Origin: Streptomyces noursei | Lineage (GTDB): Bacteria; Actinomycetota; Actinomycetes; Streptomycetales; Streptomycetaceae | DNA: 64,000 nucleotides | NCBI RefSeq assembly: GCF_016917755.1 | Contig: NZ_CP070326.1 | Span: 1,426,001-1,490,000, forward strand | Direction: 5' to 3' | Shown: positions 56,955 through 64,000 of the stretch, in pieces | Numbering within the stretch: the first letter of the stretch is position 1 | Layout of the letters: each line of letters begins with the position of its first letter | Position numbers and translations under genes: made by a program | Notes under the pieces: generated by a model | Told to the model about the DNA's origin: nothing | What the model saw: the letters and a program-made list of their open reading frames with translations, nothing else | The model's database searches: none

Positions 56955-59300
56955 TCAGGGGTCGCCGGCTACCCCTTCGGCCGGCTGGTGGGGGCGCGGT
57001 GACCGGTAGGCGCGGGCGAGGTGGTGCTGCAGGCGGGCGTGGCGGAACTGGTAGACCGCGCCGGCCTGGCGGAGCACGCCGCGCTGGTAGGCGTCCTCCA
57101 GGAAGGTGACCACGGACCAGGGCAGCCGGCCGGTCAGCGGCAGCCAGATCCGGGAGAAGACCGTCCACTGGCCCCAGGAGGTCAGGCTGAAGGTGTAGCC
57201 GAGGGCGCCGCCGAGCCCGCTGATGACACCGAGTTTGAGCGCGGCCGTGACGTTCCAGATGACCGGGCCCAGGAGCGCCGCCATGGGCTGGATCGCCAGC
57301 ACGGAGCCGAAGCCGACCAGGATGCCGAAGGTGGGCGCCCAGAGCAGGAGTTGGGTGGCGACCGTCCGGCCGTTCGTCCGCAGGAGGCCGACCGGGTTGA
57401 CGGCGGACCGGATGTCGAGCGGGGTTTCGAAGAGGGTCAGCAGGCCGAAGGTGGGGCCGGCTGCCAGCGCGAACATCACGCCGTAGATGAGGCCGTCGCC
57501 GAGGCTGCCGGCCAGGACGAGGGGGATGCTGACGTGGTACGAGAGGCCGTTGGCCACCCCGCGGACGAAGCCGTAGCCGATGCCGAACACCAGCCCGCAG
57601 AGCACCCCGATGGCCAGGCGGCGAAGGGGGCTCCGCCCGGTCCGCCGTTCTCTGCCGAATATCTTCATGCGCACGCCGGACGGTTCCACGGCCGTGTCCT
57701 TGGCCGCGACCATGAACCAGTAGGCGATGCCGAAGAGGAGCCCGCCGAGGAGCCCCGCCACCAGCCCGTCCGCGAGTTGGAAGGCGAAGGAGTCGAAGAG
57801 GGTGCCGACCACGCCGTCGACCAGCCCGATGGCCACACAGATCACCAGCGACGTCACCAGCGTGCGGGGGATCCGGCGCAGTCCGTGCCCCAGCCGCCAC
57901 CACTCCAGGTCGGGGGTGTCCAGGCGGGTCAGGTGGTGGGCCAGGTAGCCGAGCCAGTACTGGGCGCGTTCCGGGTCGAAGGTGCGGCGCGATCCGCTGC
58001 CGGGGTGGTGCCCGGGCCGAGGGCGGTAGACGGTGGCGGTGAAGTTGTCGAGGAGGTGGTCCTCCAGCTCCTCGGGGGTGCGAAAGCGCCGGGTGTCGAG
58101 GAGCGCGGCCGGGTCGTGGTCGGGGGTGTCGCTGTAGACGGCGCGGGCGAGGGTGACCATCAGCGGAGTGGTCAGCACCGCGGTGAGGTTGGCGGCGGCC
58201 TGGCTGCCCGGTCGCTCCTGCAGTTCGCTCAGCACGGGATCCCAGGCGGTCGCCGAGCGGCTGCCCCCGCCGCGGGCCTTGCGGGTGGTGCGCGGCAGGT
58301 AGTCGGCCAGATCGGCCAGGCCGAGATCGGTGAGTTCCACCGCGGCGGCGGAGGTGAGCACGTCGGTCTCCGCCACCGCGGCGGCGTACTCGGACGGGCG
58401 GCTCGTCAGCAGCAGCGGCAGGGTGGTGGCGTTGAGCGCCTCCAGCGCGGGGCGGCGCAGTCCGTCGGCGATCTCGTCGAAGCCGTCCAGCACGGGGAGT
58501 ATCCGGCCGGTCTCGACCAGCGCGGCGGCCAGGCTCGACCCGCCCGGTGCCGAGGCGGCCAAACCGGGCTGGTCGCGGGTCAGTTGCGCGGCCAGCCAGT
58601 CCCGGAGGGTGATGGCGGTCGGGTCCCACGAGCCGATGCTGAAGATCACTGGTACGGCGTCGGCGCGGCCCCGCGACTTCAGGTGGTCCAGCACGAACCG
58701 CACGGCGAGGATCGACTTCCCGGAACCTGAGCGGCCCAGCACCACCAGCCGCCCGGACGGGAGCCGCCGGTACACGTCCACGATCTCGTCCAGTTGCCCG
58801 CTCAGGTCCAGCGGGCCGTGCGTCCCCCCGGCGGGCAGTCGACGGATGTTGGCCCAGTGATCGGTCAGCTCCTCGGCGACCGGCCGCCAGCGCACCGGCA
58901 GCGGGTAGGGATCGTGGACCTGCCGCTGTTCCTCCTCGCGCTGCCAGCGGGCGGCGACCGTCTGCGCGACCTGCTCGGCCACGTCGGCCAGGGTTTCGTG
59001 CAACGCCGACCCCGATGGGCCGCCGGTGGCCGGCTCGGGGCGCGGCGTCGCGTCGTCCGACGGGCCGTCGTCGACGGTCCGGTGGACGGCGGCCGCCAGC
59101 AGCCGCTCGCGGTCCTCGGGGCTCAGCCCGAGCGCGTCGGCCAGCAGCCGCACCGTGGTCACCCGTGGGTCGGCGCGCTCGCCGGTCTCCAGCCCCCGGA
59201 TGGTGCGCACGCCCACTCCGGCACGCTCGGCCAACGCCTCCTGCGTCATCTTCGCCTCGCGCCGCAGCCGTTTCAACAGGGCGCTGAACTCACTGGTCAC
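56955..59300 (-). CDS. XRE HTH - NACHT NTPase - membrane protein
   Basis: 781 residues. Residues 5-62 are an XRE-type HTH (LLKRLRREAKMTQEALAERA, then VGVRTIRGLETGERADPRVT). A linker (VHDPYPLPVRWRPVAEELTD and DHWANIRRLPAG) leads to the NACHT domain with Walker A GRSGSGKS (189-196), Walker B ILPVLDGFDE (267-276) and LLLTSRPSEYA. From about residue 485 to 710 there are several hydrophobic, Gly-rich segments. The end is WLPLTGRLPWSVVTFLEDAY then GVLRQAGAVYQFRHARLQHH. From the VHDP linker to the C-terminus it is collinear with the trypsin-NACHT protein at 32854-35658. A DNA-binding module on a membrane-embedded STAND ATPase suggests membrane-linked transcription control or a threat-sensing switch. 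Confidence 0.85.
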   Translation of the reverse strand: MTSEFSALLKRLRREAKMTQEALAERAGVGVRTIRGLETGERADPRVTTVRLLADALGLSPEDRERLLAAAVHRTVDDGPSDDATPRPEPATGGPSGSALHETLADVAEQVAQTVAARWQREEEQRQVHDPYPLPVRWRPVAEELTDHWANIRRLPAGGTHGPLDLSGQLDEIVDVYRRLPSGRLVVLGRSGSGKSILAVRFVLDHLKSRGRADAVPVIFSIGSWDPTAITLRDWLAAQLTRDQPGLAASAPGGSSLAAALVETGRILPVLDGFDEIADGLRRPALEALNATTLPLLLTSRPSEYAAAVAETDVLTSAAAVELTDLGLADLADYLPRTTRKARGGGSRSATAWDPVLSELQERPGSQAAANLTAVLTTPLMVTLARAVYSDTPDHDPAALLDTRRFRTPEELEDHLLDNFTATVYRPRPGHHPGSGSRRTFDPERAQYWLGYLAHHLTRLDTPDLEWWRLGHGLRRIPRTLVTSLVICVAIGLVDGVVGTLFDSFAFQLADGLVAGLLGGLLFGIAYWFMVAAKDTAVEPSGVRMKIFGRERRTGRSPLRRLAIGVLCGLVFGIGYGFVRGVANGLSYHVSIPLVLAGSLGDGLIYGVMFALAAGPTFGLLTLFETPLDIRSAVNPVGLLRTNGRTVATQLLLWAPTFGILVGFGSVLAIQPMAALLGPVIWNVTAALKLGVISGLGGALGYTFSLTSWGQWTVFSRIWLPLTGRLPWSVVTFLEDAYQRGVLRQAGAVYQFRHARLQHHLARAYRSPRPHQPAEGVAGDP

Positions 59301-59469
59301 AGATCACGGCCCTTCCCCCTGCCCATCGATTTCCCCAGGTGAGGGACTCTAGCGCGGCCACCGGCCGGATACGGCCGGTCTGCTGGCCTGTCCGACGGAC
59401 CGCTCCGGGACCAGCGTCGACGGCAACCGCCCGACCGCTTCACGTCATGTCACGTCAGGAGAGCCCGCG

Positions 59470-60531
59470 ATGCCGACCACCGCGACCCTCGGTCAACCGA
59501 CCGTCCCCCCGCTCACGCACAAGGAGCGCGAGGTGCTCCACGCGGTCGGCTGCGGTCTGACGAACACCGAGATCGCCGACACCCTCACGCTGTCCGAGGG
59601 CGCGGTCGACGGACACCTCGCCCGGATCCTCGCCAAGCTCGAACTGCGCGACCGGGCCGCCGCCATCGTCCACGCCTTCGACTGCGGGCTGGTCGTCCCC
59701 GGCCGCGGCCCTCGCGTGGCGGCGAGCCCGGAGCCGCGGACCGCCCTGCGCGCGGCACCCGAGCCACAGGTGCGGATCTCCGTGCTCGGGCCGGTGCGGG
59801 CCTGGCGCGAGGGGCAGCCGGTGGACCTGGGGCACCTGCGTCAGCAGGCCGTGCTGGCGTCGCTGTCGCTCTGCTCGGACCGGACGGTCAGCCAGGAGGA
59901 GTTGCTGGACGGGGTGTGGGGGTTGGAGCCGCCGATCACGAAAGTGGTGCCGGTGTACATCTATCGGCTGCGGAAGATCCTCCGCTCGGAGAACGCCACG
60001 GACTCGGTGATCCAGCGCGATCGCTGCGGCTACCGGCTGGTCCCCGGCGCGGTCGAGGTGGATGTGGCGCGTATGGAGCAGCTGGTGACCGCCGCCGGGG
60101 TGGCCGAGCGGGCCGGCGAGCTGACCGAGGCGGTCGGCATCTGTACCCGGGCGTTGGACCTGTTCCACGGGGAGCCGTTGGCCGGGCTGCCGGGCCCGTT
60201 CGCCGAACTGGAGCGGCTGCGGCTGACCGAGCGCCGGATCGCCCTCGTGCAGCGGAAGCTGGACTGGCAGCTGCAGTTGGGCCGGCACTCCGAGGCGATC
60301 AGCGAGCTGTGGGCCCTGGCCGTGGCGCAGCCGCTGAACGAGCCGGTCGCCGCGATGCTGATGCGCGCGCTGTACCGCACCGGCCGGCAGGCCGACGCGT
60401 TGACCGTCTTCGAACGCACCCGGCGGCGTCTGGCCGACGAGTTGGGGGTGTCGCCGAGCCGACTGCTCAGGCAGACGCAGCAGATGATCGTGCGCGGCAG
60501 CGACGCCCGCCTCGCCCCCACCACGCCATGA
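59470..60531 (+). CDS. LuxR HTH - SARP (BTAD) fusion regulator
   Basis: 353 residues, ATG with CAGGAG upstream. Residues 15-72 are a GerE/LuxR HTH (LTHKEREVLHAVGCGLTNTE then IADTLTLSEGAVDGHLARIL). Residues 100-185 are an OmpR-like winged helix of SARP/AfsR type (VRISVLGPVRAWREGQPVDL, LLDGVWGLEPPITKVVPVYI). Residues 190-345 are the bacterial transcriptional activation domain (BTAD) with WQLQLGRHSEAISELWALAV and VFERTRRRLADELGVSPSRL. SARPs activate secondary metabolism genes. Having two DNA-binding heads is unusual. It is coupled (ATGA) to the next gene. Confidence 0.9.
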   Translation: MPTTATLGQPTVPPLTHKEREVLHAVGCGLTNTEIADTLTLSEGAVDGHLARILAKLELRDRAAAIVHAFDCGLVVPGRGPRVAASPEPRTALRAAPEPQVRISVLGPVRAWREGQPVDLGHLRQQAVLASLSLCSDRTVSQEELLDGVWGLEPPITKVVPVYIYRLRKILRSENATDSVIQRDRCGYRLVPGAVEVDVARMEQLVTAAGVAERAGELTEAVGICTRALDLFHGEPLAGLPGPFAELERLRLTERRIALVQRKLDWQLQLGRHSEAISELWALAVAQPLNEPVAAMLMRALYRTGRQADALTVFERTRRRLADELGVSPSRLLRQTQQMIVRGSDARLAPTTP

Positions 60532-61253
60532 CCGCACCGACGCCGCGCACCCGCGGTGAGGAGCTGCTGTTGGCGCGGATCTCCGCGGCGGCCGGCCGCG
60601 CACACCTCGGCAGACGGCTCGCCACGTATACGGCGACCGTGCTCCGGGGCCCCGCGCAGGGCGGCCCGGTCCGGGCGATCCGGCTCCTGCCGGCCCTCGC
60701 CCGGTACGGCAGATGGTCCGCGCCGAAGGTGTGCGCGAACGCCCGACTGGACCTCTACGAAAGCGGAATGACGGTGGCCGTCAAGGGGCGGATTCATGTC
60801 GTCCGTTACGACGCCACCGCCGTGTTCCAGAACAGCGCCCGCCCGCGCGGCATCTCGGCGCTCGTCGGCACCTCCTGCACCTATACGCTCACCGACGTCG
60901 AACGGAAACGGATCGTGCTGTATCGCAGACCGGACGACGGCGAGGCGGCAAAATGGGGGCCGGCGATTCAACGGGCCGTCGCCCATGCCCAGCTTCCGCG
61001 GGCATGGGCGGCCCTTCGCAAAGGCGAGCACCTCGCCTTCGGGGATATCTGGTTGACCGCGGAAAAGGTCGGTTGGGGAGGGTTTTCCGTGCCATGGCCC
61101 CAGGTGCAGCAACTCGCAATGAAGAACGGGGCCATCACGCTCACCCTCCACGGAAAGCACCACACACTGACCCCAACGGGGTCCAAAATACCGAATCTCT
61201 ACCTGTTCTCTGCGCTCGCCGAACGCCTTCGAACGGAAGCGCTACAGGAATGA
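60528..61253 (+). CDS. DUF6585-like protein coupled to the LuxR-SARP regulator
   Basis: 241 residues; ATG overlaps the regulator's TGA. It starts MTAPTPRTRGEELLLARISA and has a beta-rich central part (LYESGMTVAVKGRIHVVRYD, CTYTLTDVERKRIVLYRRPD) and a second similar half (FGDIWLTAEKVGWGGFSVPW). The pattern fits DUF6585, a pleckstrin-like domain found in actinobacteria. The coupling suggests it modulates the regulator, but no function is known. Confidence 0.65.
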   Translation: MTAPTPRTRGEELLLARISAAAGRAHLGRRLATYTATVLRGPAQGGPVRAIRLLPALARYGRWSAPKVCANARLDLYESGMTVAVKGRIHVVRYDATAVFQNSARPRGISALVGTSCTYTLTDVERKRIVLYRRPDDGEAAKWGPAIQRAVAHAQLPRAWAALRKGEHLAFGDIWLTAEKVGWGGFSVPWPQVQQLAMKNGAITLTLHGKHHTLTPTGSKIPNLYLFSALAERLRTEALQE

Positions 61254-61379
61254 CAGCGACCGGTCCCCGTCAATTCCGTCAACGCGTCCAGCGGTTTCAT
61301 CCCCATTCCAACGCCAGCGGATAACGTCTGCTCGTGGCACAGCTGTTGTGCCCGAACCAGCTCAAGGAGAAGCAGAGCG

Positions 61380-62126
61380 ATGACCTTGCTCAGCACATGG
61401 AAGAAGGCGATCGGTGCGGCGGTGGCCATGATGGCCGTCACCGCCGTCACCCCCACCGTCGCCCACGCCGATCCGGTGCGCCACTACTACCTGGAGGTCG
61501 GCGGCACGGGCTCGGCGGCACCGTCGCCCGACTGCACCTCCACCTACGCCTTCGCCAACAAGCACCTCAACGGCGGCATCCCCGTGCCGGTCTGCTACCC
61601 GGCGAGCGCCGGCCCCTGGCTCAACGGCCAGAACGCCCCGGACGTCAACGCGCCGAGCTACGACGCGAGCGTGCGCGAGGGGTACCGCAACCTGCTGGCC
61701 GCCGCTGAGGAAACCCACCGCCGCGACCCGAACGCCCGCTTCACGATCGTCGGCTACTCGCAGGGCGCACAGGTGGCGGACCAGGTGCTCCAGACGATAG
61801 CCGCTGGCGGCACCGACATCCCCCGCTCGCAGGTGAACGGCATGCTGTACGCCGACCCCATGCAGCCCGGCACCGGCGTCTGGTCCCGGGTTCCGAAGGG
61901 TTGGAGCGCCCTCGGATTCACGTCGACGGGTGCCGGCCTGACGAAGTTCGACGGCGTCCCGGTGCAGCGCTTCTGCATCCGCACCGACCTGGCGTGCGAC
62001 GCCACCTCGCTCCAGTCCATCCCCGGCTTCCTCAAGCAGCACCCCAAGTACTGGCAGGACGGCAACATCATGACGCAGACCATCGGCCAGGACGGCGGCG
62101 ACGGCATCACGTGGTACGACGCCTGA
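61380..62126 (+). CDS. Secreted PE-PPE/cutinase-like alpha/beta hydrolase
   Basis: 248 residues, AAGGAGAAG upstream of the ATG. Signal peptide AIGAAVAMMAVTAVTPTVAH. The mature enzyme starts HYYLEVGGTGSAAPSPDCTS and has the nucleophile elbow IVGYSQGAQVADQVLQT; the C-terminal DGGDGITWYDA is typical of PE-PPE-domain esterases. Extracellular lipase/esterase, possibly cutinase-like. Single gene. Confidence 0.8.
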   Translation: MTLLSTWKKAIGAAVAMMAVTAVTPTVAHADPVRHYYLEVGGTGSAAPSPDCTSTYAFANKHLNGGIPVPVCYPASAGPWLNGQNAPDVNAPSYDASVREGYRNLLAAAEETHRRDPNARFTIVGYSQGAQVADQVLQTIAAGGTDIPRSQVNGMLYADPMQPGTGVWSRVPKGWSALGFTSTGAGLTKFDGVPVQRFCIRTDLACDATSLQSIPGFLKQHPKYWQDGNIMTQTIGQDGGDGITWYDA

Positions 62127-62311
62127 TCGGCCATCAATCAGGCGCGAGCATAAGCAAGTTGATCGACGAGTGCCACGGACAGACGCGCTCGCTCGGCGGG
62201 CGGTCCCCGCGCTGTTGATCACGCACGTCCCGGAGCCGACGGCGGGTGCCTCGGCTCCGGGACGCGTGCGCGCGATCGCCCACGACTGGTCGGCCGCCGG
62301 TCAGGGGATCG

Positions 62312-63898
62312 TCATCGCACGGCTCCCGCGGCGCCGTTGCCGGTGCTGCCCTTGATGAGGTCGGCTGCCTTCTCCGCGGCCATGATCGTGGGCGCGTTGG
62401 TGTTCCCGCGCGGCACCGTCGGGAACACCGAGGCATCGACGACCCGCAGGCCCGCCACGTCGAACACACGCAGTTCGGGGTCGACCACCGCACCGATCGC
62501 ACAGGTCGACGTCGGGTGGTACAGCGTATGTCCGGACCGCTGCGCCCAGGCCAGGAGCTCCGCGTCGGAGTCCGAGTCCCGCGGCATGTCGGCGAACGGC
62601 CCCGTGGCGACGTCGGTGATCGCCCGCTGCGCCGCGATCTCCAGGGCGATCCGGATGCCGGCGACGATGCAGTCCCGGTCCTCGGCCGTCGTCAGGTAGT
62701 TGTGCACGATGCGCGGCGCGGCGTCCGGGCGCGCGGAGCGCAGTGTCACGTTGCCGCGGCTGGTGGGGGCGAGCACGCACGGGCCGAAGGCGAAGCCGTG
62801 CTCGGCGGCCGGGCCGAGCCCCTCCTGGCGGTAGAGCGCGGCGGCGGCGTGGAACTGGACGTCCGGGGCGGCCAGGCCGTCCCGGCTGCGGAAGAAGCCG
62901 CCGGTCTCGCCGAGGTTGGAGGTCAGCGGTCCGCGTCCCTCGCTCTGCAGCAGTGCGGCGTTCTCCGGGCTCGCGGCGCTGATCAGGGACTCGACCTCGG
63001 TACGGAAGTTCAGCAGCGTCATGTAGTGGTCCTGCAGGCCCTCGCCGACCGGCAGGTCGCGCACCACGTCGATGCCTAACGCGGACAGTGCGGCGGCGGG
63101 CCCGATCCCCGACAGCATCAGCAGCTTCGGGGACTCGTAGGCGCCCGCGGAGAGGATCACCTCGCGCTCGGCGCGGACGATCTCGACGGTGCCGTCCCGC
63201 TCCACCTCCACCCCCGTCGCCCGACCGCCCTCGATCAGCACGCGGTGCGCCAGGGCCGAGGAGAACACGGTGAGGTTGGGCCGTTCGAGAGCGGGGTGCA
63301 GGTAGGCGACGGCGGTGCTACAGCGCATGCCGCCGCGCTGGGTGAGCTGGTAGTTCCCGACGCCGAACTGCGTGGAGCCGTTGAAGTCGTCGTTCGCCCG
63401 GTGCCCTGCCTGCGTGGCCGCCTGCACGAAGGCCGCGGCGAGCGGGTGTCCTGACCTGCCGTCGCTGACGGTCAACGGCCCTTTCACGCCGTGGAATTGG
63501 TCCTCACCGCGCTCGTTGTCCTCGGCGCGCCGGAAGTACGGCAGCACCTCGGCGTACGACCAGCCCGTGGCCCCGGCCGCGGCCCAGCCGTCGTAGTCGG
63601 CGCGGTTGCCCCGGATGTAGATCATGGCGTTCATGGAGCTGGAGCCGCCGAACGTCTTGCCCCGGGGCAGATAGGTGCGGCGCCCGCCGATCCCCGGCTC
63701 CGGTTCGGAGTCGAGGTCCCAGTCGAGGTCGGACTTGAACAACTGGGGGAAGGCGGCCGGGATGTGGATCTCCTGGGCGGTGTCGGGGCCGCCCGCCTCG
63801 ATCACCGCCACCCGGACCCCGGGGTCTTCCGACAGCCGTGCCGCCAGCACACAGCCCGCCGATCCGGCACCGACGACGACATAGTCATACAGACTCAT
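62312..63898 (-). CDS. GMC-family FAD oxidoreductase (choline/alcohol dehydrogenase type)
   Basis: 528 residues. FAD-binding VVVGAGSAGCVLAARLSEDP and PRGKTFGGSSSMNAMIYIRG, GMC signature 2 VILSAGAYESPKLLMLSGIG, and the catalytic His region HTLYHPTSTCAIG followed by NTNAPTIMAAEKAADLI. These enzymes oxidise alcohols such as choline to aldehydes. Single gene, whose promoter would lie between 63899 and the right edge, where no gene is seen. Confidence 0.9.
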   Translation of the reverse strand: MSLYDYVVVGAGSAGCVLAARLSEDPGVRVAVIEAGGPDTAQEIHIPAAFPQLFKSDLDWDLDSEPEPGIGGRRTYLPRGKTFGGSSSMNAMIYIRGNRADYDGWAAAGATGWSYAEVLPYFRRAEDNERGEDQFHGVKGPLTVSDGRSGHPLAAAFVQAATQAGHRANDDFNGSTQFGVGNYQLTQRGGMRCSTAVAYLHPALERPNLTVFSSALAHRVLIEGGRATGVEVERDGTVEIVRAEREVILSAGAYESPKLLMLSGIGPAAALSALGIDVVRDLPVGEGLQDHYMTLLNFRTEVESLISAASPENAALLQSEGRGPLTSNLGETGGFFRSRDGLAAPDVQFHAAAALYRQEGLGPAAEHGFAFGPCVLAPTSRGNVTLRSARPDAAPRIVHNYLTTAEDRDCIVAGIRIALEIAAQRAITDVATGPFADMPRDSDSDAELLAWAQRSGHTLYHPTSTCAIGAVVDPELRVFDVAGLRVVDASVFPTVPRGNTNAPTIMAAEKAADLIKGSTGNGAAGAVR

Positions 63899-64000
63899 AC
63901 CATCCCCTTTGATTGTGGTTGAGGAGCGCGTGTGACGAACCAGGAGCGCGCGGTGCGCACGGGCGCGGCCGAACCACCTTCTGCAACGCGTTGGCGAACA

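Noticed and set aside
1..64000. CRISPR arrays, tRNA or rRNA genes
   Set aside because: No regularly spaced repeats of CRISPR type and no recognisable tRNA T-arm or rRNA sequence were seen by eye; a covariance search was not possible.

Overview
The window is high-GC actinobacterial DNA, most likely a Streptomyces chromosome or chromosome arm. The evidence is the strong GC bias at third codon positions, GTG starts, ATGA/GTGA gene overlaps, twin-arginine signals, a SARP-type regulator, a ScfR-type regulator, CbtAB cobalt transport, a spore-associated protein and IS types familiar from streptomycetes. No rRNA, tRNA or CRISPR array was seen. Many genes here are decayed or disrupted, so this is a rearranged accessory region.

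Region 1 (1-21.8 kb): a propionate (2-methylcitrate) operon that appears to have been split. The prpC end lies at 0.38-0.86 kb; truncated prpB and internally deleted prpD lie at 20.07-21.8 kb. About 19.4 kb lies between the broken ends. It holds an IS5-family element, a compact PUFA-synthase-like lipid cluster on the minus strand (EF-hand protein, PfaD, PfaA, dehydratase protein, SDR/thioester-reductase-like protein, WS/DGAT-like acyltransferase), a ferredoxin-reductase fragment cut by an IS982-family element, a DEAD-box helicase with a cold-shock protein, a MerR-like protein and gene scraps.

Region 2 (21.9-31.4 kb): short-chain acyl-CoA and B12 metabolism. It holds the ScfR regulator (frameshifted end), a histidine-phosphatase fold lacking its catalytic histidines, cobalt transporter cbtBA under a cobalamin riboswitch, and a translationally coupled valine/3-hydroxyisobutyrate operon (mmsA, acyl-CoA dehydrogenase, 3-hydroxyisobutyryl-CoA hydrolase, mmsB, enoyl-CoA hydratase). 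That operon has a second cobalamin riboswitch in its leader. Its mmsA has Arg where the catalytic Cys should be.

Region 3 (31.9-48.9 kb): a CAP-domain secreted protein, a trypco2 gene overlapping a trypsin-NACHT-membrane protein (a predicted conflict/defence system), a secreted anchored protein, a PIG-L deacetylase, a Ser/Thr kinase fused to a solute-binding domain, a secreted amidase, several GNAT acetyltransferases with TetR/MarR regulators and palindromic operators, and a divergent polyhydroxybutyrate depolymerase / 3-hydroxybutyrate dehydrogenase pair.

Region 4 (49-64 kb): a molybdenum hydroxylase two-gene operon separated by an IS630-family element that landed in the stop codon of the large subunit, a spore-associated protein, a serine beta-lactamase-like hydrolase, an unknown protein, an HTH-NACHT-membrane protein paralogous to the trypsin-NACHT protein, a LuxR-SARP regulator coupled to a DUF6585-like gene, a PE-PPE/cutinase-like secreted hydrolase and a GMC oxidoreductase.

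The strongest candidates for new biology are the pair of NACHT-membrane proteins that share a chassis but carry different N-terminal modules, the minimal PUFA-like lipid cluster that seems to have broken prpDBC, and B12-riboswitch control of valine catabolism in a strain that has lost the methylcitrate cycle here.
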